From positions 103,501-167,500 of the forward strand of contig CAUYUJ010019888.1 of the NCBI GenBank assembly GCA_963575745.1: a stretch of 64,000 bases of DNA, given 5' to 3'. Below the pieces are notes generated by a model. That model had not been told where the DNA came from, did not search any database, and was given only the letters and a program-made list of their open reading frames with translations. Below are positions 54,366 to 63,120 of this stretch, in pieces. The position numbers were made by a program, and so were the translations under genes. The DNA comes from Prorocentrum cordatum (taxonomy: Eukaryota > Sar > Dinophyceae > Prorocentrales > Prorocentraceae). Numbering within the stretch: position 1 is the first letter of the stretch; each line of letters begins with the position of its first letter.

Positions 54366-57300
54366 TCAGCCGAGGCTGAGCAGGAAAAGAGGGCATGCCA
54401 CACAAGCCCCACAACGGGGCAGCGTAGAAACGCAGAGCGGGGCCCCCAGCACTTGGAGAGGCCAGCATCCAGACATTCGCACCACAGACCAGAGGCGGAA
54501 CTGGAGCCAGGAGCCAGGGCCAAGTGCCAAATCTAAAAGGTTCCAGTGCGTTCCCGGCGGGCCGGACAGCCACGCCGAGAACGGGAGACGAAAGACAGGC
54601 AGGGCATCTGCAGTAGCCCGCTGGAACGAGAGAAGATCCAGCTTAAGGAGTGCAGGGCGGACGACATAAAACTTGTAGCTCCGGAGGAGCAGACGACGCG
54701 CTGCAGGATCAGCGCGCGCCTTGGCGCACGCCGGAGGTCCGGCGAAAGGCCACTCTACCACGTCAGGAAGGGGAGGGTCCAGAGAGCACATCCACGCCCG
54801 GACCGCGCTCGCCCACGTGGAGCAGCTCGTGCCCGAGGCCACTGTCAGCATACTGGCACCCGGGTGCTCGGCGGGCAGGAGGAGCAGCCTTGCGCGAGCG
54901 AGGACCGTACGCTCAAGCATCTTAGTGCCCAAGCGCAGCTGCCACCCACACTGCGCTACGACAACCGCGCCGGGCAATTCTGGGCCGATAGCGCATCCGA
55001 GCAAACGCCGTGCCCAGGACGCTTGCAAATGATCGAGTGAAAAACGCGCCCGCTCGGCCAGGAAGAGGAACGGGGAGGGGTAGAGCAAGGCAGATTCCAC
55101 GCGCGACGGCACTTGGGCACACAGGACTGGGAGACCAAAGCCCCCAGACCCGCCGGCGAAAAACAGCGCCTCGAACAGCTCATGACCTTTGGCCAGCGTA
55201 GCCCGAAGCAGGGGGCGGAAAGAGAGCCGGGAGTCAAAGAGCACCCCCAGCAGGGCCTTAGTATCCACCACTGGGCAGCCGATGTCCCCCGGCGGGGGGC
55301 TGTCAAGGATCACCATGGCCGCGGTTTTCCCCGTCTTGTAATTAAACATGGACCGGGTGCGGCTAGCGTACCGCGAGCAGGCTGACCATGGCTCCCGCGA
55401 CACGATGGCTCGGAGAGCCCCCGGCGAGGATGTGGCAACCGTGAGGTCATCAACAAACTGCAGTGGGGGCAAAAGGCCCGTGCCCAGGCGGTCCATCAAG
55501 TAGGCCCTGTCGGCCTCAGAAGCTAGCCGCAGGGCACCGCGCATCATCGCGCGCACGGCACTCGGGAAGGGCGCCTGCTCCGCGGCAGCTGCCGACGCCA
55601 CCTCGACAGCCAAGGCTTCAAGGTCGCCCCCAACAGCTGGCGGCGCTGGCCCACACGCGGCAGGGGAATCAGGCACAGGAAGCGCTAAGCACAAACGCCG
55701 CAGGTGGGGCTCAACCCAAGCAGCACAGCTCCCAGGCAGCACGCGATACACCTCCTCCGCCAGCCACTTGAGCTGCGCGTTGAAAACGCCCACGCTGAAC
55801 CTACGGCCCTGCGCCGTGCCGCCGCCAAGCGAAAACAAAGAAGAGATGTGGCCGCGAAGCGCAATGTACTGGTTGTCGGACGACATAAAATCGTCAAGGA
55901 GAAGCCAATCATGGCCACGGACACCTGCTTCGTAGGCATTCAGGAGCATGGCGGGGTGGGAGGCAACATCAAACGCCCACTGAAGATCCGTGACCGCCCA
56001 ATATGTGGGCAGGCCCTGGGCACAGCGGAGTTGGGCATGAAGGAGAAGAGCCAGGAGGAGAGAGAGGGGGTCACCCACTCCGCCCTGTTGGGCCACTCCG
56101 CAGTACGCCTGTAACAGCGGGGCGTTGCGCAACGTCCACAGGCCATCCACGACAGACGTCATGACCGCCGAAATAGAAATCGGGCGCAAGCACAAAGTGG
56201 AGCGGACGACGCGGGGGCCCGACTTGTGCAGGGGAGTCACCTGCCGGCTCGACCACAGGGTGCTCGTAATGGCGCACTGCCGGGAAAGGTTCGCGAGGGC
56301 TAGGGTAACCCTGCGGCCCTCTGGCACCGCCGACCGGACAGAAGCGAAACACCCGCGGAGCGCGGAGGAGGTGGTCTTCAAGCTGTCTAAGACGGCATCC
56401 ACCTCAGTGGTCGAGTAAAGGGCGAGGCCCGGAGAGGCAGGGCCAGCGCCAACCGACCGGATCGCCGAAACCGCGCAGGCCTGCGCGCGCTGCTCCTCCG
56501 GGTTACAAGGGAAATCATTGCGCACGCGGTCCATCATGTCAGTCTGCAATGCCTCGAGCATCTCCTCCACACTGAGGGGGTGCCCATCGACCGGGTCGGC
56601 CAACGCAATTTCAAAGGGGTTCCGCGACCGAAAAAATTCCGAAAGAAACCGCTCGGCCAAACCAGGGGAGACCGTGCGGAGGTCGGAGAAGCGCTTAAAC
56701 GCCAGGTGGCGCTCGGCCCACGCGGCTTGCGCAACAGCCCTTTTAAAAGCAGCTTGCGATTCGTACGCGTCGGGGTCTAGCGGAGGCCTACTCGGGCGCA
56801 CGGGGGCTGCCGCGGACGCCTTAGTCGCCCCCGCCGCGAACCCAGCCAGCACGTAAATCACGTCGCGCGCCCAAGCGGCCGCGTCCAATAAAGCGCGGCG
56901 CTGCTTCTTAGTGGCGCCCCCCCCGCTCCACGGAGGGCGCAGCCACTCACAGGCAATGAGGGATTCGACGGCGTCAGCCAGGTACGCCAGGACAGGCGCC
57001 ACGGCGAGCAGCACATCGTCCCACTGGCCATCTGTGCGCCACGTCACGCGACACAGCCCTGACAGCTGTGGGGGGCGGAAGGCGCACGGGAACGAACACG
57101 AGACCAACCGATGGTCCGAATCTACACCACTCGCATGGGCGACAGTAACAGGAATGAGACAGTGGCGCTCGGCGAGGATCAGGTCGATGCACGTGCCCGA
57201 GTCATGCGTGGCAACTGGCGGGTTGCACGCCACAAAGCCGGCGGCGGTGATCATAGCCTCGATGGTGCGGTCTTGCGCCGACTGGCGGCAGTGGAGGCAA

Positions 57301-58355
57301 GCACAGCCAGGAGGATGCTGCAAGACGTAGGACAGGTGGACGTTACCATCGCCACAGATCAGGACGCGCGCACCCGGGTGGCGCGCGCGTACCTCAGTGA
57401 CGGAGGAAACAATAGCCGACCACGTCGCCACATCGCCGCCCGGGGCGGGGTAGCACGCGCAGAAAACAAAGCTCGGGCCAGGAGTCGGCGAGCCGGGAGC
57501 AGCATCACCCCAGAACTCAAACCACTGAGCGCGGTCAGAGGACAAGTCAGGGAGAGGGCGGAGGAGCGAGACAATCTCGGTGCGCACAAAAATACCGACC
57601 GCGCCCCAAGAGACCGATCGTGGGCCCAGCCACGAGAACGGGAAGCCCGCCGGCAGAACTGCCCCAGGAGGCAGGCGCGCACCCGGAAGCACGCAAATGT
57701 CGGCGCCACTCCCGGATAAAACGTGGGCGACAGCGTGGAGGCGCCACTCCAAGAACACATCAGTGCCCAGGGCCAGGAAGCCCAGGCGGCCGGGGTTCAG
57801 CACCTCCAGGCGGACGGAGCTACAGGGCTCGGGCCCCTCGGCGGGGCGCGACGGGACGGCATCCCCCAGCCGGATTCCCCCAGCGTACGGGGAGACAACT
57901 TGCCGGGGCTGCTGGCGCAAGCCCGCGCGCGCTAGCGAGGGCGCGACCTCCCGGCGCAGCAGCGACGAAAGTGCGGACACCAGGGCCGCAAGCGGAGCGG
58001 CAGCCCCGTTGCAGCAGAGCAAGAGAGGGGGCGGGAGGGAGGGGCAGGTAGCTAGCAGTGCATCGCAGTCTTTGGCGAGCGCACACATTTCTAGGCCGCG
58101 GCTCTCCGTGCCAAGCCAGCGCAAGATCAAGTCACGCAGAGGTTTTGCGGGGCATTCAGGCCCACAGGAGTCCATGGCTGGACACTTCCCGCCCTGCGCG
58201 GCGAGCGCCCCCGCGGGCGGCACGGCGGGTTCGCCGCGTGGCTGCTGTACGGCTGAGGGCGGAGCGAGACGGGCAGGACGTGGCGGGGCGCAGAGAGGAT
58301 GACAGCATGCATGGTAAACCTTGCACGCACGTACACGGGGCAAGGACGGCCTCAA
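54366..58355 (-). CDS. LINE ORF2: endonuclease and reverse transcriptase (1329 aa)
   Basis: Would nick target DNA and copy the element's RNA into it. Residues about 183-420 form an endonuclease/exonuclease/phosphatase-like domain with LNPGRLGF, ICGDGNVH (335-338), SGTCIDLIL (Asp391) and SDHRLV (Asp414, His415). The usual catalytic Glu motif appears as CVLPGARL, without Glu. Residues about 700-1015 are the RT: LRPISIS (about 723), motif A TDLQWAFDV (Asp790), motif B GGGTAQGRRF (844-853), motif C FVDDL (967-971; 55443-55457) and NYKTGKTA. About 85 residues lie between the regions following motif B and motif C, more than usual. The C-terminus has CGACVACPLF. Met61 is an alternative start. No stops or frameshifts. 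Third positions are very GC-rich, like ORF1. Confidence 0.85.
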   Translation of the reverse strand: MRPSLPRVRACKVYHACCHPLCAPPRPARLAPPSAVQQPRGEPAVPPAGALAAQGGKCPAMDSCGPECPAKPLRDLILRWLGTESRGLEMCALAKDCDALLATCPSLPPPLLLCCNGAAAPLAALVSALSSLLRREVAPSLARAGLRQQPRQVVSPYAGGIRLGDAVPSRPAEGPEPCSSVRLEVLNPGRLGFLALGTDVFLEWRLHAVAHVLSGSGADICVLPGARLPPGAVLPAGFPFSWLGPRSVSWGAVGIFVRTEIVSLLRPLPDLSSDRAQWFEFWGDAAPGSPTPGPSFVFCACYPAPGGDVATWSAIVSSVTEVRARHPGARVLICGDGNVHLSYVLQHPPGCACLHCRQSAQDRTIEAMITAAGFVACNPPVATHDSGTCIDLILAERHCLIPVTVAHASGVDSDHRLVSCSFPCAFRPPQLSGLCRVTWRTDGQWDDVLLAVAPVLAYLADAVESLIACEWLRPPWSGGGATKKQRRALLDAAAWARDVIYVLAGFAAGATKASAAAPVRPSRPPLDPDAYESQAAFKRAVAQAAWAERHLAFKRFSDLRTVSPGLAERFLSEFFRSRNPFEIALADPVDGHPLSVEEMLEALQTDMMDRVRNDFPCNPEEQRAQACAVSAIRSVGAGPASPGLALYSTTEVDAVLDSLKTTSSALRGCFASVRSAVPEGRRVTLALANLSRQCAITSTLWSSRQVTPLHKSGPRVVRSTLCLRPISISAVMTSVVDGLWTLRNAPLLQAYCGVAQQGGVGDPLSLLLALLLHAQLRCAQGLPTYWAVTDLQWAFDVASHPAMLLNAYEAGVRGHDWLLLDDFMSSDNQYIALRGHISSLFSLGGGTAQGRRFSVGVFNAQLKWLAEEVYRVLPGSCAAWVEPHLRRLCLALPVPDSPAACGPAPPAVGGDLEALAVEVASAAAAEQAPFPSAVRAMMRGALRLASEADRAYLMDRLGTGLLPPLQFVDDLTVATSSPGALRAIVSREPWSACSRYASRTRSMFNYKTGKTAAMVILDSPPPGDIGCPVVDTKALLGVLFDSRLSFRPLLRATLAKGHELFEALFFAGGSGGFGLPVLCAQVPSRVESALLYPSPFLFLAERARFSLDHLQASWARRLLGCAIGPELPGAVVVAQCGWQLRLGTKMLERTVLARARLLLLPAEHPGASMLTVASGTSCSTWASAVRAWMCSLDPPLPDVVEWPFAGPPACAKARADPAARRLLLRSYKFYVVRPALLKLDLLSFQRATADALPVFRLPFSAWLSGPPGTHWNLLDLALGPGSWLQFRLWSVVRMSGCWPLQVLGAPLCVSTLPRCGACVACPLFLLSLG

Positions 58356-58738
58356 TCAGCGAGCCGGTGCGTGTCAAGGACTGCGAAGCACAACTCAAGA
58401 GCAACTGCAACACTGATCAACCAACTCGGTCATGCGCGTACGGACTCCCTGATTGCAAAGCTGCCGAGACACTGCATGGAGGACCATACTCGCGCGCACG
58501 CTAACAAGGAGCACGTCAGCATGCAACGCGGGCTGCAGGGCGCACGCGCCAGACAAGGGCACACACGCACGTGGCGGCACTGTGTTGGACACGCATGTTT
58601 TACCGCTACGCTGCAAACAATACGGTTCATAAGGCTTCCAGTGGCTGTGAAAAAACAGAGGACATGTAGCGGGGTGTCCCGCCGAAAATTCACACGGCGC
58701 CAATGCAAGCCGAGCGGGAGGCAGTCAGCAGCCCGCCC
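58356..58738 (-). other. Spacer between LINE ORF1 and ORF2
   Basis: 383 bp. The ORF1 frame is open for another 100 codons after its TAA (to about 58430), but that part is Cys/Arg/Val-rich and unlike ORF1. No obvious structure. How ORF2 is translated is unknown. Confidence 0.5.
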
Positions 58739-60898
58739 TTACTGGAAGGCCCGCGGGCCTCCACCCTGGTCGGCGGCTTCCGCTTCGCTCAAGATCTGCC
58801 GCGCCGACCTCTTGGGGGCCGGCGCGCAGAGCAGGGACGCGGATGAGGCCGGAGGGACGGGCGACTGTAAATCGGTCACGGGCCCTAGGAAGAGGATCAA
58901 TTCTTCAATCCACGTGTCCAAAACCGCCCGGCCACCGCGAACGATCACGGTCCCAAGCCGGCGGTTCAGCAGCTGGATTTGCAAAGACTGCTTGGGATTC
59001 AACGCCGTCGTGACGTCGAGATTCGGCTGCGCTGGGCAGCCGTTGGCCACCGCGAAAGGGGGCGGGCCAGCGTAAGCATTGGCACCACGGCGCGGCCCCT
59101 GGACGATCTGTATGCCCATGGCTTGCGCAACGTTGTGCAAATCTACCTGGGAAGTCAGGTTGGAGGCAAACTGAGCCGTCAATTTCAGCCTCGGGTCTTT
59201 ATGGTTCCCCACTGTCTGCCGCAGCCGCATGAGCCAGCTGGACACGGCCTCCTCGTGTCCAGCACGCGAGTGGAACCTAACTAGACTCGCAGGGAGCGGC
59301 GGGCCAGGGGGCAAGCCAAGAGACGGCGCGGGGGACGCGGCGGGAGCCGAGTTGGCATGCACCTGGGCCGATACTGCCGCGCTCACAGCCGCGCCGGGGC
59401 CCGGCGGCTGGCCAGCCGCCCAGGATGGGGTGGATGCCGCTGGACCGCCGCTGCTGGGGAGGCTGGCAGGGACCGAAGGGCTACCGGCAAAGTAGGGACC
59501 ACTGACTGGGGGCACGCCGGGTTCCTCAGGTACCTCACGCAGCAAGCCATGAGGGGCAGCCGGGGAGGGCGAAGCATGGCCCAAAGGCGGGACGGCTCCG
59601 GCGGAACCGCCCGGACGGGAAGCCGGACCCGACTCCAGGCATGGGCTCGCATGCGTGCCAGACGCGGCCCCCGGCGACGACAAGGCCTCCAGCCTGGCCT
59701 TGAGGGCGGAGCTGCGTGCCGCGCGCTGGAGGAGCTCTGGGGGGCACGTGGGCGCGATGGTCCCCGACGCCACGTGGAACCAGAACTTCAACCCAGTGGA
59801 AGATGAGGTGAATTCGTCCCACTGGGCGCGCTCGGTTTGGAGAGCCTCGAGCTCCAGCCTGATCTGCCTGAGCTCCTCCTCGCGGGACGCGCCCAGCGGG
59901 CCAGGAACGGGGGAACCCGCCTTGAGAGCACTGGACGCCTCGCTGTTGGCCGGGGCAGCGGCCGCGACCGGGGTAGGCGGCAGGGGGCCTGGCCCCAGGA
60001 CTGGCGCCACGCTGGCGGGAGACGGCGCCAGCGCCACCACAGCCGGCTGGGTGGAGGCAGGGGCAGGCTTGGCGGGCACGCTCGGGTGGGCGGGCTCACG
60101 CGAGGGCGGGGGTGGCGGCGGCGGCGGCGGCGGTGGCGGCGCCGTCGCCGGGTGCTCCCACTGAGACTCGTTAGTCGCCCGGTTGAAGAAGAAAAGGGCG
60201 CCCGCGAGGTCGCGCTTGGACTCCCAGCCCGGTGGCAAGCCTGGCGGGCTATGGAGCGGCGGACCTGGCGAGCTGTGGAGCGCCTGGCCAGGCGAGGTAG
60301 GCGCCGGAGACAGGCGGGCTCTCCTGACTGGCGTCGCCGGGGACCGTGGCACTGGAGACCCCAGCTGGGAGGAGAAGCCTAGGGCGGGCTGCGCCTGGGG
60401 CGTGCCCACAGCTTTGGTGCTGACGCCAGGGAACTCGGGGTGGTCCCAGACGCCGGGGGGGCGCTGCAGGGGCGTGTGCGGGCTGAGGGGGCCAGGGACG
60501 CCCTCCCGGCCGGGCGATGGGGCCTCCACCGCCGACTCTGCCAGTGGCGTAGGACTACAAGATGACGTGGAGCTGGGGCGACGCCGCAATGGGGTGCGGC
60601 GGCGCCGGCGCCCGGAGCGACTGCGGCTATCATCGCGGCGGCGGCGCGAGCGCCCCATGGGCGCGACGGCCCAGCCGAAGCGGCGCCAGGGCGTCCTACC
60701 CTCGTGGCCGCTGGGCCGAAAAAGGACAGCGGAGGCAACACGGGGCGCGGGAGCAAACCCGACCTCCTCCCCGCGCACGCCCAGCGAGGGCGGCCGGACA
60801 GCAGGTACGGGGGTGGGGGGGAGGGCACCGCGCGGTGTACAACAACGGTCGAAAGCAGCAACAAACAGGCATGGGGACAAGATTAGCGGAACGCCCAC
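58739..60898 (-). CDS. LINE ORF1: proline-rich protein with WW domain (719 aa)
   Basis: ORF1 proteins of LINEs usually bind the element's RNA. Met81 (60658) is the likelier start because it opens an RS-type basic stretch (MGRSRRRRDDSRSRSGRRRR). Pro/Ser-rich sequence follows. Residues 221-250 then form a clear WW domain (LPPGWESKRD, then FFFNRATNESQWEHP; Trp225 and Trp247), followed by a P12 run. A possible coiled coil (EEELRQIRLELEALQTERAQ, about 340-359) leads into a second, degenerate WW-like unit (WDEFTSS, then FWFHVASGTIAPTCPPE) whose second Trp is Cys. After more Pro-rich linker, a folded C-terminal part (about 560-690) has AVSSWLMRLRQTV and LDTWIEELILFLGPV. WW domains bind proline motifs, so it may bind itself or a host protein. 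RNA binding is inferred from position and basic charge only. Confidence 0.75.
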   Translation of the reverse strand: MGVPLILSPCLFVAAFDRCCTPRGALPPTPVPAVRPPSLGVRGEEVGFAPAPRVASAVLFRPSGHEGRTPWRRFGWAVAPMGRSRRRRDDSRSRSGRRRRRTPLRRRPSSTSSCSPTPLAESAVEAPSPGREGVPGPLSPHTPLQRPPGVWDHPEFPGVSTKAVGTPQAQPALGFSSQLGSPVPRSPATPVRRARLSPAPTSPGQALHSSPGPPLHSPPGLPPGWESKRDLAGALFFFNRATNESQWEHPATAPPPPPPPPPPPPSREPAHPSVPAKPAPASTQPAVVALAPSPASVAPVLGPGPLPPTPVAAAAPANSEASSALKAGSPVPGPLGASREEELRQIRLELEALQTERAQWDEFTSSSTGLKFWFHVASGTIAPTCPPELLQRAARSSALKARLEALSSPGAASGTHASPCLESGPASRPGGSAGAVPPLGHASPSPAAPHGLLREVPEEPGVPPVSGPYFAGSPSVPASLPSSGGPAASTPSWAAGQPPGPGAAVSAAVSAQVHANSAPAASPAPSLGLPPGPPLPASLVRFHSRAGHEEAVSSWLMRLRQTVGNHKDPRLKLTAQFASNLTSQVDLHNVAQAMGIQIVQGPRRGANAYAGPPPFAVANGCPAQPNLDVTTALNPKQSLQIQLLNRRLGTVIVRGGRAVLDTWIEELILFLGPVTDLQSPVPPASSASLLCAPAPKRSARQILSEAEAADQGGGPRAFQ
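60149..60238 (-). other. WW domain in LINE ORF1
   Basis: The two tryptophans are 22 residues apart. LPPGWE at the start, an aromatic triplet before Asn (FFFN), Thr, and WEHP at the end all match the WW consensus. Pro-rich ligand-like sequences lie on both sides within the same protein. Confidence 0.85.
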
Positions 60899-60931
60899 GA
60901 AAGGTAGAGCTCCCCCAGGGGCACGGACGGC

Positions 60932-60936
<5 letters not shown>

Positions 60937-61012
<76 letters not shown>

Positions 61013-61040
61013 GACGACGACGACGCCGACGACGACGCCG
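60937..61040. repeat. (GAC)n microsatellite in LINE 5' spacer
   Basis: About 30 GAC repeats, with one GAG and a few GCC near the right end. Confidence 0.95.
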
Positions 61041-61462
61041 AGGACACCCGCCCCCTCCCAGGCCAGAGGTGAGCTCGCTGCTGCACACGAAGACGTCCAA
61101 CAAAACGAGTGCTACAAGCCGTGACTCGCACTCCCGCCCACGCTCTCCACGAATCAATGATGATGAAGCGGCGGTGGTGACAAGGTAACGGAGAGACAGG
61201 GGGGGGAGAGAGAGCGGGGAGCAGGGAGGGGGCCAAGGAGACCCAGGAGGGGTGGACAAATTTGGCGACGCTCTCTGCCCCATGCCTGATCGTCCCATAG
61301 AACGGCAGAGAAGCCGAGCTTGCAAACACAGAAACACCCCCATCACATCAAGTGCACACCGAGAGGATCCCCGATCGTGGTGAATGCAAACTGCTTGCAT
61401 GCGTCAGCGCAAGTGGCTGGATAAGAACACCGACGACGGCGGCAGCAGCAACGGCGGGGCAC

Positions 61463-61572
<110 letters not shown>

Positions 61573-61781
61573 CGGCCCCACCCCCCTCCCGGGCCAGCCG
61601 GAGGCTGCCCGACAGACGGCCGGCGACTCTGCAAACACGACTGCAACGAGGTACTGCATGACCAATTAGATAAGCGACAAATCACGGCACAAGGCACGGG
61701 TGCGCCTCAAGGATGCCCGGGGCAGTTACCTGATGTTAAAAAGCTCAAGACGACAGAAATTCACCGCGGGGCAAGTCCCCT

Positions 61782-61827
61782 GGGCGAATTTCTGACGTTA
61801 AGGGCCCTTAACGTCAGAAATTCGCCC
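61782..61827. repeat. Perfect 46-bp palindrome
   Basis: Two 23-bp arms with no spacer. The left arm starts GGGCGAATTTCTGACG and the centre is AAGGGCCCTT. A third, imperfect arm (CAGAAATTCACCGCGGGG, 61754-61771) can pair with the left arm instead. It lies 63 bp beyond the ORF-A stop codon. It could form a cruciform in DNA or a very stable hairpin in RNA from either strand. Confidence 0.95.
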
Positions 61828-61889
61828 ACCACACCCCTGAGGCCGGTGGGGAGCGCTTTTCCTCCAACTTTTCTGCAGGCCAAGCACGG

Positions 61890-63029
61890 TCAGGACCTTT
61901 TGCGCTTGCCCTTGCAAGCCTCAGCGAGGCGCACAGAATCTGCGTGCAGCCGGGATTCAAATCTCCAAGCGGTCGAGGCTCCAAAATACACCGCCGAGCA
62001 GACTACCCACCACTGGCAGGCCAGGATCCGGATCAAGAGCCGCCCCTCCGGGGCCGTGAGATTGAGTTCCCTTGCAGCAGCGTCCTCATCTAAGATGCTC
62101 AATGCTAGACGGGTGTTCGTGCCTTCCATTGTGGGCTCAGCCGCTGAGAAATCTGACAAATCGGCTAAGCCTGCCAGGTGTAGCGCAATCGCGCAATGAT
62201 TGGGCATGAGGTTGCGTGCCTGTAAGACCCGGCACAGACCTTTGACCTCTGCCCAGCTGGCTTTGGGTCTGTCAGCCAGGCAACGCTCGGCGGCTACTTG
62301 CAAGGCCCGCAGCAGACCGCCAATAGATCCAGCAGTTTGCTGACCTGCATCTATGTTTGGGGTCTTCGACCTACCGTTAGGAAGGATCTTACGAGGAAGG
62401 CACGGACCATCCAAGCACGCTGATGAAAGCACGGCTTCTAACGCTTTGTGTCCCACATTAGCGATCGCACTGACATGAGGGTCTCTGGCGGCAGTCGCAA
62501 CACACGATACGAACTGTGCACTACGAGTATATTGTGACCAAATGTGGACTGCTATCCGTTCAGTGGGAGTGGCCGCTCCGAGGGCTACGCAAAGGTCAGA
62601 TGCTGCAAAAAATAAATCATCTTCCTTAGAGGCGTCGTGGGTGTTGACCCCCGCCAAGGCCCGTTCAAAGGTAAGGGGCTCACCATTTTCACAAAAGAAG
62701 GGGCTACTCACGTTACCAATGCGGGTATCCCCTGTACCACGGGACCTCTGCTTGACAAAATAAACAAACGTCTGAAGGGGCTTAACACCAGTCGCTCGGT
62801 GGGCATCACCCATGGCCTCCGAAGTGATTGGCCCATGGTCTCTTACGTGGAGAGAATGCCGACTCCGCGCCTCAAGCGCCGCGCGCGCCGTTGTCGTTGG
62901 CGGCCGGCCCCGGCCAAGCCCGCCGGGCCGGACACGGCGGCCAGGCGCGTCCCCGGGGGCGGGCGCCGGGCCGGGGCCCGCCGGGCGGGGGAGCGCCACG
63001 AGGGGCTCATCATCGCTCGAGGAAGCCAT
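61890..63029 (-). CDS. ORF-A: orphan protein, 379 aa
   Basis: Start chosen at MASSSDDEP (63029). A Met further up at 63185 would read through the host RT sequence and is less likely. The first 60 residues are Pro/Gly/Arg-rich and acidic at the tip. The rest looks like a folded, mainly helical protein: KPLQTFVYFVKQRSRGTG; DDLFFAASDLCVALGAATP; HIWSQYTRSAQFVSCVA; GGLLRALQVAAERCLADR; NLMPNHCAIALHLAGLADLS; RLLIRILACQWWVVCSAVYF. It ends in a basic KGKRKRS, a possible nuclear signal. Third positions are only about half G/C, unlike ORF1 and ORF2. No family recognised. It could be a first LINE ORF, a captured host gene, or a separate element. Confidence 0.6.
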   Translation of the reverse strand: MASSSDDEPLVALPRPAGPGPAPAPGDAPGRRVRPGGLGRGRPPTTTARAALEARSRHSLHVRDHGPITSEAMGDAHRATGVKPLQTFVYFVKQRSRGTGDTRIGNVSSPFFCENGEPLTFERALAGVNTHDASKEDDLFFAASDLCVALGAATPTERIAVHIWSQYTRSAQFVSCVATAARDPHVSAIANVGHKALEAVLSSACLDGPCLPRKILPNGRSKTPNIDAGQQTAGSIGGLLRALQVAAERCLADRPKASWAEVKGLCRVLQARNLMPNHCAIALHLAGLADLSDFSAAEPTMEGTNTRLALSILDEDAAARELNLTAPEGRLLIRILACQWWVVCSAVYFGASTAWRFESRLHADSVRLAEACKGKRKRS

Positions 63030-63120
63030 GGCTGGCGCCGGGGGCACCGGCGGGCGCGCTGCCGGGCGGCACGCGAGCGAGAGAAGCGCGCCCCGCCACT
63101 CGCACAGTGCCTGCACCTGT

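Noticed and set aside
61945-61962. GGGATTCAAATCTCC resembling a tRNA T-arm
   Set aside because: Stem does not pair and it lies inside ORF-A coding sequence. No cloverleaf found.
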